The notes under the pieces: model-generated | What the model was told of the DNA's origin: nothing | What the model saw: only the letters and a program-made list of their open reading frames with translations | Databases searched by the model: none | Assembly: GCA_028819545.1 (NCBI GenBank) | Contig: JAPPLG010000003.1 | Span: 1 to 43,248, forward strand | Direction of reading: 5' to 3' | From: Bdellovibrionales bacterium | GTDB taxonomy: Bacteria; Bdellovibrionota; Bdellovibrionia; Bdellovibrionales; UBA1609 | Length of the DNA: 43,248 bases | In this document: positions 34,934 through 42,970 of the stretch, one piece after another | Numbering within the stretch: the stretch's first letter is position 1 | Layout of the letters: the number at the start of each line of letters is the position of its first letter | Program-made: the position numbers and the translations under genes

Positions 34934-35812
34934 CTATACGTCTATTGTAGCCACTTTTCTCATCATTTTTCCACCAATAATCACCAAAACAGCTATAATT
35001 ACCAAACAAACCCACCCTAGGGCTGTGGTAAATAATACAACCGCATATGAACGATTGATAAAATAAAGCAAGCCGATAATAACTACAGGAACCGCAGAAA
35101 TAATCCTTGCCTGCATCATTCCCTGAGCTGTTAAAGCTCTAATTTTACTCTCCACTTTTTGTCTGGATCGGATAGTTTCTGCAATCACTGCAAATGTTTC
35201 TGCCAGATTTCCCCCAGTTTCTTTCAAAATATTTACCGAAGTCACCAGCATTATCACATCCGGCATAGGGACCCGCTCGGCCATTTCCCTCATAGCTTCT
35301 TCCACACTCATTCCCAATTTAATTTTATTTAATACTAAAGTGAATTCACTGCTTAAAGGCCCTTTCATACCCTCAATCACCCTTTCCATTGATTGTGTCA
35401 CACTGAGACCCACCTTCATTCCATTCGCCATTAAGACCATTCCCTCCAACATTTGCTCCACAACAGTATAACAGTAACGAGTCCATAGAGAGCGCATCAC
35501 AGAACGAACTCCAACCCAAGTCATAAAAAAGGAAACAATTCCAATACTCAAGCCCACTAAAAAATGAGGAAGAGTAATCACCACCGGAATCAAAGCCATA
35601 GCCAAACTTAAAAGCCATAGATACATCACTGTTTTTTTATGATCTTTTTGAATTCTCATTTTTTCTATAATTTCAATAATTTCTTTTTGAGAAGACGTGG
35701 TTTTGTCGTAGGCAAAACGTAAAAAAGAAGGAAGCCATTTATAACTCACAAAAAAGACACAAACGCCAAACGCCAAGTACAATAACAAATCATATTGAAC
35801 CAAAAAACTCAT
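34934..35812 (-). CDS. tadB: TadB/TadC-like inner-membrane platform protein (T2SSF domain)
   Basis: Inner-membrane platform of the Tad pilus. 292 residues with about four membrane segments (near 10-25, 65-105 and the last 50). The cytoplasmic T2SSF domain has the pattern LEGMVLMANGMKVGLSVTQS, then GPLSSEFTLVLNKIKLGMSVEEAM and ETGGNLAETF. ATG overlaps the stop of the CpaE-CpaF fusion (ATGA). Only one such gene is here; the usual TadB-TadC pair is not seen in the window. The next gene is the YD-repeat protein. Confidence 0.88.
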   Translation of the reverse strand: MSFLVQYDLLLYLAFGVCVFFVSYKWLPSFLRFAYDKTTSSQKEIIEIIEKMRIQKDHKKTVMYLWLLSLAMALIPVVITLPHFLVGLSIGIVSFFMTWVGVRSVMRSLWTRYCYTVVEQMLEGMVLMANGMKVGLSVTQSMERVIEGMKGPLSSEFTLVLNKIKLGMSVEEAMREMAERVPMPDVIMLVTSVNILKETGGNLAETFAVIAETIRSRQKVESKIRALTAQGMMQARIISAVPVVIIGLLYFINRSYAVVLFTTALGWVCLVIIAVLVIIGGKMMRKVATIDV

Positions 35813-38037
35813 GAGACCGCCTTTTTGGTTTTGGAAGGAAGAGGACGAATAACTCTGGAAGGCCCCCCAAGCTTCGGCTTCATAGAGCCGCTCACAGGAG
35901 TTTTCTTAACACCAGAGCTGATAGACTGTTGAGTGGTAAATAAATCCCGTGGAATATGAATACCTCTTTGTTCAAAACGTTCAATAAAACTTGGAATACG
36001 CCCCATAGCCTGAAACTGACCAATAATTTTTCTGTTTTTATCAAAGCCTGACTCTTTAAATCGGAAAATTTCCTGCAAAGTCACGACATCCCCCTGCATC
36101 CCCGCCACTTCTGTAATACTTTTTACTTTACGGCTTCCATCACTGAGCCGGCTGATTTGCACAATAAGATTCACAGCACCGGCAATCTGTTCCCGGATAG
36201 CTTTAGCCGGCAAGTCCATCCCCGCCATTAAACATAAAGTTTCCAAACGAGCGACAGCTTCTCTCGGGTTATTTGCATGCACTGTCGTCATAGAACCGTC
36301 ATGGCCTGTATTCATTGCAGAAAGCATATCCAAAGCCGCTCCATCACGGCATTCCCCCACCACGATACGATCCGGGCGCATACGAAGAGAGTTTCGAATT
36401 AAGTCGCGGATACTTATAGCTCCTGTACCTTCCATATTTGCAGGTCTTGTTTCCAAACGCACCACATGTGTTTGTTTCAACTGTAGCTCTGCCGCATCTT
36501 CAACGGTAATAATTCTCTCTCTCTCAGGAATAAAAGCAGAAAGCACATTAAGCAAAGTTGTCTTACCTGAACCTGTACCTCCTGAAATGATCACATTTAA
36601 ACCCTGCTCGACACAAATTTTCAAAAAGTCACCCATAGCCTCCGTCATAGAACCAAATCTTTTCACCAAATCCTGAATGACAATTCTTTCACTTGGAAAT
36701 TTCCTAATGGTGACCGCCGGCCCGTCAATAGATAAGGGTTCAATCACAGCATTGACACGACTGCCGTCAGCCAAGCGGGCATCCACATACGGAGTTTTTT
36801 CATCAATACGCCGTCCTAAAGGAGTGACGATTCTTTCAATGACATTTTTCAAATGCATATTGGAAGTAAATGTGACAGGAGAAAGCTGAATTTTTCCACT
36901 TTTTTCACAATAAATTTGAGAAGCCCCATTGACCATAATTTCTGTTACAGATCGATCTTCCAAAAGTTCTTCCAAAGCCCCTAGTCCGACGGCTTCATCC
37001 AACACATGTTTAATAATTTGACTTCTTTCCTGCCTCGCCAAATGCTTTGCTTTTTCATCCACCAAGCGAGTCACAATACGAGAAGCTTTCATTCTAATCT
37101 CTTCTGTGGCTTTTTTGGTTTTAGCTTTTGTTAAGTCTTTGTTCAAATCCATTTCCTGAATGAGTTCCGAATGCACTTGCAGTCTTAAAAGAGTGTTAGA
37201 ATCTAAATTTTCATTTGAAGAAAAATCTTCTTTCTGAGTACTCGAAGATTTCTTTACAGGGCTCATTTGAGAACGGGACAACTGTTTATTTTTCTGTAAA
37301 ATACCTCCTGTCAACTGCCGGATGATTTGATGGTAAGAGCGGGCCATTGCTGTGTTGGAGTGAGATAAAACAAAAGGTCTTGAAGAAGACAGGGCCTGAA
37401 GAGACACAGCCTCGTCATTTGGAACAAAATTTAAAATAGGGAGTTTTAAGGCCTGTTGAATGGTCGAAGCCTGCACAGCTGTTGATGTATGTTTGTTGAC
37501 AATAATCTGCATTAATTGGGTTGGTAGAGTCGCCACCATCAATTCATTTAAAATTCTTCTGGTTTGATTAATCACCAAAATCTCAGGTGTCACAAGCACC
37601 AATAAAGCGCTGACTCTGTTTAAAACTTCCACCTGAAGCTCTCCAACCTCACAGCCTAGATCCACAAAAATATATTTGTAATTTTGCTCCAGGCTCATCA
37701 GTTGTTGAGAAAACAAACGAGGATCTCCGGAAAGACTTTGCTCAGGGCTTTTCACCGCCGCCAAGTAAGCTAAACCGGAGTTGTGTTGAGATAAAATACT
37801 CTTAAGCGAAGTTTGGGAAATAACCCCTTTATAGCCAATAAATTCAGACACTGTCTTTAAAGGCTTAAGCCCTACAATAATATTTTGATCTCCACAGCTT
37901 TTATTATCCAAGTCCATGAGCAGACAAGGAGCTCGAAGTTCTTTTTGAGCGGCTAAAGCCAAGTTGGCAGTGAAAACACTCTTGCCTACTCCGCCTTTTC
38001 CTCCAATAACACCAATAACATAATTCATAGAACTCAT
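35809..38037 (-). CDS. cpaF: Fused CpaE (TadZ) - CpaF (TadA) Tad pilus ATPase
   Basis: A single frame of about 742 residues joins two proteins that are usually separate. The N-terminal 240 or so residues are a ParA/MinD-like CpaE/TadZ domain with the deviant Walker A GGKGGVGKS and LLMDLDNKSCGDQN. A Ser/Lys-rich linker (about 265-310) follows. The rest is the CpaF/TadA secretion ATPase: IMVNGASQIYCEKSG, GGTGSGKTTLLNVLSAF (Walker A), TVEDAAELQL, RPDRIVVGECRDGAALDML (Walker B) and the His box GHDGSMTTVHAN. The start at 38037 follows the cpaC stop by one base with GAAGG upstream; the frame is open to 38118 inside cpaC. Confidence 0.93.
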   Translation of the reverse strand: MSSMNYVIGVIGGKGGVGKSVFTANLALAAQKELRAPCLLMDLDNKSCGDQNIIVGLKPLKTVSEFIGYKGVISQTSLKSILSQHNSGLAYLAAVKSPEQSLSGDPRLFSQQLMSLEQNYKYIFVDLGCEVGELQVEVLNRVSALLVLVTPEILVINQTRRILNELMVATLPTQLMQIIVNKHTSTAVQASTIQQALKLPILNFVPNDEAVSLQALSSSRPFVLSHSNTAMARSYHQIIRQLTGGILQKNKQLSRSQMSPVKKSSSTQKEDFSSNENLDSNTLLRLQVHSELIQEMDLNKDLTKAKTKKATEEIRMKASRIVTRLVDEKAKHLARQERSQIIKHVLDEAVGLGALEELLEDRSVTEIMVNGASQIYCEKSGKIQLSPVTFTSNMHLKNVIERIVTPLGRRIDEKTPYVDARLADGSRVNAVIEPLSIDGPAVTIRKFPSERIVIQDLVKRFGSMTEAMGDFLKICVEQGLNVIISGGTGSGKTTLLNVLSAFIPERERIITVEDAAELQLKQTHVVRLETRPANMEGTGAISIRDLIRNSLRMRPDRIVVGECRDGAALDMLSAMNTGHDGSMTTVHANNPREAVARLETLCLMAGMDLPAKAIREQIAGAVNLIVQISRLSDGSRKVKSITEVAGMQGDVVTLQEIFRFKESGFDKNRKIIGQFQAMGRIPSFIERFEQRGIHIPRDLFTTQQSISSGVKKTPVSGSMKPKLGGPSRVIRPLPSKTKKAVS

Positions 38038-38038
38038 C

Positions 38039-39481
38039 TTACTGACCTTCAATTCTGAATTTTCTTTTAATTTCTTCAACATCTGTGCTGGCTGAACTCT
38101 TGATGAAAGGTGTAACAAAAACTACAAATTGATTTCTATCTCTTTTAAAATTCTTAGAAGACAACAGATTAAACACAGGATCTCCCCCTTCTATACTTCC
38201 CCCTGGTTCACGATTATAATCCCTTGTATTGGAGTGAGATATAATTCCTCCAATAGCCGCACTTAAACCGCTTCGCACATACACTAAAGTGTTTAGTGCT
38301 TTTTTAGAAATGATAGGCCCTGCAGAAGCTGTGCCCACAACATTGGAAACTGTAAAGCTTACTTCCAAACGCACGCCGTCTTTTCTGGCACCAACAATGG
38401 TGGGCCTGATGGAAAGATCTACTCCTGCAGTGGCTTTTTGCACCTGCATTCCTGCCGCACCAGCTAAAACTCCATAGGGAATTTCTCTATTGGAGCTGAC
38501 CTTACCCTGCTCTCCCTCCTCCACAATTAAATTAGAGCTGTGTAGAATACGGGCAAATCCAAACTCTTTAGCCCAATTCAATTTAGGAAGTAAATTGGAA
38601 ATAGTTCCTGTAATAACTTTTCCAATTTTTTCCCCAATCGTATAATCTGCTGAAGCCATTCCTGGGGCCCATTGAAATCGAAACTGATCCGAATAACTAT
38701 TCCCCAACTCCACATAATGAATGACCATATGAACTAGTTTATTTTGCGCTTTCTTTTTTGATGGAGGGGGTTGAACTTTAATCAAATTAATAATCACATT
38801 TTTAACATTTCGATCACGAACCACTCCACTTTGCACAGCCGGATCTGTAACCACACCAGGGGCATAAAGCTGGGCAATGATATTGGCATTTTCACGTTCT
38901 TCTTCTGTTGAAACTGTTCCTCTTAAAATAAATTTTTCGTTTGCGGCTTTAACCGTAATATTGGGGTTTCCAATTTCCCTTTCAATAAACTGAGCCACTT
39001 TATTTTGTGCAGAAGCACTGAGAGTGACCAGAGAAGTGGCTTTATCTCCATATTCTTTCACCACATTGTAAATACGCTTCATATCACGGGGAACAAAGAT
39101 TTCTCCATCCACCACCACCTTATTGTTGATAATAGAAACAGTGATTCCATTAATTTCCCCCAATAAAGATGTGATCTCATGAGCTACACGGGTGAGATCT
39201 GTTTCCCGAACAGAGATCGTATATTTTTTTAAAATATTTCTGCCCTCTTTGATAATCAAAGAGCCCACACCTTTTCTAATGGGGGTAAATCTTAAAGTAT
39301 GTTTTTTCTTATCGTGAAAGAGACGTGTTCTTCTGGTATAGGTTCCTTCAAACTTCAGTGTTTTTCCTCTCCACGCAGGGTCCAAAGAAAAATCAGAGTC
39401 TAAACCTACAGAAAGAGGAATAGACTCTTCAATCGACCAAACCGGCAGACAAATGACAAGTAAGAGAAAAATCCATTTCAA
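38039..39481 (-). CDS. cpaC: Tad pilus outer-membrane secretin
   Basis: CpaC/RcpA secretin, the outer-membrane pore of the Tad pilus. A signal peptide (MKWIFLLLVICLPVWS) leads into the N-terminal domain and two BON-like segments (NNKVVVDGEIFVP, EKFILRGTVSTEEE). The secretin core ends with IPYGVLAG, VDLSIRPTIVGARKDGVRLE and GGDPVFNLLSSKNFKRDRN, then FVVFVTPFI, the usual last strand. 480 residues. It lies 12 bases after cpaB and one base before the ATPase fusion. Confidence 0.93.
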   Translation of the reverse strand: MKWIFLLLVICLPVWSIEESIPLSVGLDSDFSLDPAWRGKTLKFEGTYTRRTRLFHDKKKHTLRFTPIRKGVGSLIIKEGRNILKKYTISVRETDLTRVAHEITSLLGEINGITVSIINNKVVVDGEIFVPRDMKRIYNVVKEYGDKATSLVTLSASAQNKVAQFIEREIGNPNITVKAANEKFILRGTVSTEEERENANIIAQLYAPGVVTDPAVQSGVVRDRNVKNVIINLIKVQPPPSKKKAQNKLVHMVIHYVELGNSYSDQFRFQWAPGMASADYTIGEKIGKVITGTISNLLPKLNWAKEFGFARILHSSNLIVEEGEQGKVSSNREIPYGVLAGAAGMQVQKATAGVDLSIRPTIVGARKDGVRLEVSFTVSNVVGTASAGPIISKKALNTLVYVRSGLSAAIGGIISHSNTRDYNREPGGSIEGGDPVFNLLSSKNFKRDRNQFVVFVTPFIKSSASTDVEEIKRKFRIEGQ

Positions 39482-39493
39482 AGAAACACCGCC

Positions 39494-40321
39494 TTACTTA
39501 ACTTTCACTCTGGTTTGAGTTGTTTTTTTAGTGGAAGAAGAAACTGTTCTTAATCCCAGAATACTTTCAATGGTTGTCGTTTGAGAAACCTGCCTGGAAA
39601 CCAAGCTGTCATTGGGATGTCTCAAAGATAAAAAGAGAGAACCCGGACTTGTGGATAAAATATACACTAACTTTTGAATATCATCAGGCTCCGCTTCAAT
39701 TGTAATGGAAGAAAAATCAGCATTGGATCGAATATTTTTAATAAAATCACTGGATCCAACCTGTTCGTGCAAACGAGGCAGTTCATTGACAACATTGAGG
39801 CCTGTAGCCAAAATAACCACATTTTGCAAAATTGTTTTTACATGGCGGGTGTTTCCTCCGCGGCTTCGAACATCAAGAGCGGCTAAAATATCCACGCGGT
39901 CTCCCGGTTTAATCAACTTGGCCACTCCTCTCATTTCATCAATAGGGATAGTTAAAGCACGACTTTTAGGGGTCACTTGCAGAGAAAGCCCTGTAACAGG
40001 CCCGGGTTTAATAATTTTATTATCTAAAATTTGTTCTCCTGATTGAATAGGAGCCAAAGCCACAAGACCTGTGGCATCTTCAATATTGCCAATATGTCCG
40101 GGCTGTGCAAAGTCCATAGGCACTTCTGTCAGCTCCAGCATGGATTCATCCAAAGTTTCCATCTCGTTAATATCTCGAGTTGAAACAACCAAGGTGGTTT
40201 TAGCCCCAAAACGCTTGGTTAAGGCCTCACTTTTCTCCTGCGTATAGCTGTAAACCAGCATTACTGCAAAAATGGCCAGACCTATACTTAGCCAAAGAAC
40301 TAGAGTTTCATTTTTATTCAT
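39494..40321 (-). CDS. cpaB: Tad pilus assembly protein CpaB/RcpC
   Basis: Periplasmic Tad subunit anchored by one N-terminal helix (LVLWLSIGLAIFAVMLVYSY). The SAF domain follows: VVSTRDINEMETLDESML, then APIQSGEQIL. The RcpC part has ALTIPIDEMRGVAKLIKPGD and VDILAAL. 275 residues. A hairpin (40331-40377) in the leader contains its ribosome site AGGGGG. It opens the cpaB-cpaC-cpaEF-tadB run. Confidence 0.92.
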   Translation of the reverse strand: MNKNETLVLWLSIGLAIFAVMLVYSYTQEKSEALTKRFGAKTTLVVSTRDINEMETLDESMLELTEVPMDFAQPGHIGNIEDATGLVALAPIQSGEQILDNKIIKPGPVTGLSLQVTPKSRALTIPIDEMRGVAKLIKPGDRVDILAALDVRSRGGNTRHVKTILQNVVILATGLNVVNELPRLHEQVGSSDFIKNIRSNADFSSITIEAEPDDIQKLVYILSTSPGSLFLSLRHPNDSLVSRQVSQTTTIESILGLRTVSSSTKKTTQTRVKVK

Positions 40322-40324
40322 GCT

Positions 40325-40377
40325 AAAAACCCCCTGAATATTCCGTTTTCCCCTTATAATTTTTCGGAATTTTGGGG
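40325..40377 (-). promoter_or_regulatory. Hairpin over the cpaB ribosome site
   Basis: On the minus strand CCCC-aaa-ATTCCG pairs with CGGAAT-attca-GGGG, followed by GTTTTT. The right arm carries AGGGGG, eight bases before the cpaB ATG. It can be read as a weak intrinsic terminator between the pseudopilin genes and cpaB, or as a translational switch for cpaB. Either role is inference. Confidence 0.4.
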
Positions 40378-40455
40378 CATTTTCATTAATGTCTTTTGCC
40401 TAAAAAACAGACAGTTTTAACTGCATTTTGTCCGTCCTGGACCCTATATGTATTC

Positions 40456-40490
40456 ATCACCTGTAAATGTTCACTAATTCGATGACAGAA
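40456..40490. repeat. Mosaic repeat module d, inverted copy
   Basis: CTGTAAATGTTCACTAA (40461-40477) followed by TTCGATGACAGAAT is the reverse complement of positions 27-56 with one substitution. It sits just after the 3' end of a pseudopilin gene. Confidence 0.8.
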
Positions 40491-40499
40491 TGGAAAAAA

Positions 40500-41042
40500 T
40501 TAAAGAACATCACAATTGCTGTTGAGGCAGATGCCATAAGCCATCTGTAAATGAACCACACCGGTTCTATAGTCATCACCGGCATCTTTCTCATTTCTCT
40601 TCCTATAATCAAGGCGGTCATCGGGGTCTAAAAAGGTGTCTAAAGAAGAAGAATACCCATCAATTCTATCATCAAACTTAACACCAACAAAACCCCCTGG
40701 TTTAGAGCTGTCATCCCAATCTGCTCCACCCATATCTATTTTTAATTTTTTAGCCATAAAATGTTTATTATGATTATCAATACTGGCAAAAACACGAGAG
40801 TTTATATGTTCCTTAGAATAATTATTTTCTAATATTTTTTCATCATCGCTGTAATCGTTAAGAAAAGCCAAATTGCTTCTACTGCGAATAGAATCCCAGG
40901 CATAAGCTCTGGCCCCAATAGAGCGTAAAATAGCAGAATGAGTAATCCCCCAGGAGCCATACATTATGGCAAAAAAGAAAATAAATACTAAAAAGAAAAA
41001 CATAAACTCTATAATGGCCATTCCACGCTTTTTTCTTAACAT
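40500..41042 (-). CDS. TadE-type pseudopilin (third of three)
   Basis: MLRKKRG is followed by MAIIEFMFFFLVFIFFFAIM: Gly at -1, Glu at +5 and a long hydrophobic helix, the site cut by the Tad prepilin peptidase. The remaining 140 or so residues are soluble, acidic, and end with a Cys pair (GICLNSNCDVL). The ATG at 41042 has GGAGG six bases upstream and overlaps the preceding stop; the frame is open to 41084. TadE-like proteins are minor pilins of Tad systems. Confidence 0.85.
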   Translation of the reverse strand: MLRKKRGMAIIEFMFFFLVFIFFFAIMYGSWGITHSAILRSIGARAYAWDSIRSRSNLAFLNDYSDDEKILENNYSKEHINSRVFASIDNHNKHFMAKKLKIDMGGADWDDSSKPGGFVGVKFDDRIDGYSSSLDTFLDPDDRLDYRKRNEKDAGDDYRTGVVHLQMAYGICLNSNCDVL

Positions 41043-41563
41043 CCATTTCCTCCCTGAACAAAACTTCCTACAACTGCAACGCATTCACTTGCACTGACTT
41101 CACGCCCTAAAAATGCGGCAATTGGAAATGCAAAACCATCATTTCCGCTTCCTACTTTTCCCAAAAAGGGAATATTCATTGTCAAAACCTTGGAGGTAAA
41201 TGTAAACCCCACTCCAAAACGTGTTCGGCGGTCTGGCGTCAGACCGTCTGGCGGCAGACCTGTACTCTGGCCATCATAAATAGTCATATTTGAAAGGAAA
41301 AACCATTGAGACATGTCCACACCACTTTTAAAAAATTTTCCTCTTAAAGCATCGAATTGACCTACAGCCGCACTCTCATGTGCTCCAGGATTTTCATGGC
41401 CAATAAAATAAGTTCTGGCTGTGGCATAAGCAACATACTGAGCCACCTCCACCAGACTAAAAGTCAAAGAGGTTAAGATGACAAACATTAAAAGCAAACA
41501 GGAAACCGTAATGCTAAAAAGAAAATCAACAGAAATACTGCCTTTACACTGGTGATTAATCAT
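41036..41563 (-). CDS. TadE-type pseudopilin (second of three)
   Basis: 175 residues. CKG is followed by SISVDFLFSITVSCLLLMFV: a prepilin-like site, but with Asp at +5 instead of Glu. The next helix (VEVAQYVAYATARTYFIGHE) matches TadE proteins. Near residues 95-110 the coding sequence contains a double palindrome (41230-41259), giving LPPDGLTPDRR, which looks inserted. Start and stop overlap both neighbours (TAATG at 41563). Confidence 0.83.
   Translation of the reverse strand: MINHQCKGSISVDFLFSITVSCLLLMFVILTSLTFSLVEVAQYVAYATARTYFIGHENPGAHESAAVGQFDALRGKFFKSGVDMSQWFFLSNMTIYDGQSTGLPPDGLTPDRRTRFGVGFTFTSKVLTMNIPFLGKVGSGNDGFAFPIAAFLGREVSASECVAVVGSFVQGGNGC
41230..41259. repeat. Double palindrome within a pseudopilin gene
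   Basis: GGTCTGGCGTCAGACC (41230-41245) is directly followed by GTCTGGCGGCAGAC (41246-41259). Each is an inverted repeat and they share GTCTGGCG. The base composition is far more G+C-rich than the surroundings, and the frame passes through. Confidence 0.8.
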
Positions 41564-41850
41564 TACTTTGAATCCTCCCCTTTACCCTGTAAAGTATTCA
41601 TTTCCTGGTTAGGATGTGCACCCATTGCAGAACATTCACCTGTAGAAGAAGGGGGTATAGGAGGGTTTTCACATTTTTGCCAAACTCCCGCAATAGACAT
41701 CCCACGTATATGATTGCCGGGAGCATCTATTATTTTTTTCATCCATTCTCCATCACGCATTGTTTCTTGTATGATAAATATTGATAAACTTACCAATATA
41801 ACCAACAACAAAATAGATTCTAAAGTGGCTTGACCTTTTTTTTTGTTCAT
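41563..41850 (-). CDS. Small prepilin-like protein, TadE/Flp type (first of three)
   Basis: 95 residues: MNKKKG, then QATLESILLLVILVSLSIFI. Gly at -1 and Glu at +5 give a classical type IV prepilin cleavage site, followed by a hydrophobic helix. The 60-residue remainder has Cys residues (KCENPP, GECSAMG). It could be a minor pilin or the pilus subunit itself; no better Flp pilin is visible in the window. Its TAA shares a base with the next gene's ATG (TAATG). Confidence 0.8.
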   Translation of the reverse strand: MNKKKGQATLESILLLVILVSLSIFIIQETMRDGEWMKKIIDAPGNHIRGMSIAGVWQKCENPPIPPSSTGECSAMGAHPNQEMNTLQGKGEDSK

Positions 41851-41887
41851 ATTAGCTCCTACATACTCATCATTTTTTGCGTGTACG

Positions 41888-41935
41888 TCATTCCGGACTC
41901 CCTTCAGTCATTCCGGACTTGATCCGGAATCCAGC
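41888..41935. repeat. Mosaic palindromic repeat, copy 5 (inverted module b)
   Basis: TTCCGGACTTGATCCGGAA (41911-41929) is module b in inverted orientation, preceded by a half copy (TCATTCCGGACT at 41888-41899). Confidence 0.85.
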
Positions 41936-41989
41936 CTCACCTGCAGCCCTTCTGCTCAGTAATTTTTAGGTTCTTTGAAAACCCTTTAT

Positions 41990-42089
41990 CTGCATTTTGA
42001 AAAAGGCCATTTGTGCAAACTATTCATGCAACGTTAAGAAACAAATAACATAGATCGACCGTTTCAAAATGTCCTTTTCCAAAATGCAG
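41990..42089. repeat. MITE-like palindromic element
   Basis: CTGCATTTTGAAAAAGGCCA (from 41990) is repeated inverted at 42066-42089 (ending CCAAAATGCAG); 21 of 24 positions match. The 50-base centre is not coding. It lies between the prepilin peptidase gene and the first pseudopilin, where it may affect expression of the Tad genes. Confidence 0.7.
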
Positions 42090-42126
42090 TATTGCGAACT
42101 CAGCTAATACCTCTAAAAACACAGGC

Positions 42127-42633
42127 TTAAAGCCAGCCGATTTGATTCAACACCCGATAGCTGAGCCACCCTAATAATAAAACGACAGAAAAGGGAAAAG
42201 TCTGAAGGGCTTCTTTTTCAACTTTCTTAAACTTGATCAAATTCAACATATTATTCCAAATAATAAAGGCTTTTCCCTGCAAGATTGCTCGAATGAGCCC
42301 TAAAATCCCTCCCCAGGGAAGAGCTAGTATAAGAGACCAAAAAACAGCAGGAAGACTCCAGGTTAAAGCGACAGTCACATAAAGCTTTAAATCACCACCG
42401 CCAATAATTCTTAGAAAATAAAAAGGCAGAGCAATTAACAAAGCCCCAAGACCGGAAAATAAACTGGTGCTTAATAAAGCGGACCATCCCTGTGTCACCA
42501 CAACTGCAAGCAACGCTACAGGGATACAACATAAAAGAAGTTTATTATGAACTTTTCTAAATTTTAAATCATCTATGAGTGCGGCTATTAGTATTAAACC
42601 TGAAACCAAAGTAAGAAAGGATACATCAATCAT
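42127..42633 (-). CDS. cpaA: Tad prepilin peptidase (CpaA/TadV, A24 family)
   Basis: Aspartic peptidase that cuts Flp-type prepilins, in the inner membrane. The two catalytic Asp lie in ALIDDLKFRKVHN and in GGGDLKLYVTVAL (GxGD motif). About six hydrophobic segments; no methylase Cys cluster, as usual for the short TadV type. The start is uncertain: ATG at 42633 or TTG at 42651, neither with a clear ribosome site. First gene of the Tad region in transcription order. Confidence 0.9.
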   Translation of the reverse strand: MIDVSFLTLVSGLILIAALIDDLKFRKVHNKLLLCCIPVALLAVVVTQGWSALLSTSLFSGLGALLIALPFYFLRIIGGGDLKLYVTVALTWSLPAVFWSLILALPWGGILGLIRAILQGKAFIIWNNMLNLIKFKKVEKEALQTFPFSVVLLLGWLSYRVLNQIGWL

Positions 42634-42656
42634 AGAATAAATGTAACGCAAAGTAA

Positions 42657-42930
42657 GTTCAGTGCCAACCGAACATTAGTCCCAACCTGAAATGGCAATG
42701 CACTGGACTCCGGACTTACGAAGTCCGCATGGCATATACAAATGGACTCTGAATGTATAACAAATTCCTGTTTTTGTAGTGGATGAATACGCTTTAGACT
42801 CTTTGAAAGCCTTCGCTCAGTAGCTCTGCTTCGCAGTTCAGAATGACTTTCTCGTAGATTCCGGATCAATTCTTGAATTATAAATGTTCATTGCTCAGAG
42901 TTTTTGGTTGGCACCTCACCTCTTTACTCA
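42657..42930. repeat. Decayed mosaic repeats
   Basis: Scraps of the repeat family: GTGCCAACCGAAC (module a) at 42662, ACTCCGGACTTACGAAGTCC at about 42709, CTTCGCTCAGTAGCTCTGCT near 42811, GATTCCGGATCAA at 42858, AAATGTTCA (module d) and GGTTGGCACC near 42905. No gene is seen between the prepilin peptidase and the gene at 42971. Confidence 0.65.
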
Positions 42931-42970
42931 ATAACAGAATTGGAAAAATAAATTAAACGAGATATATTTT

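Noticed and set aside
42630-42869. 79-codon minus frame upstream of the prepilin peptidase
   Set aside because: Made of decayed repeat modules.
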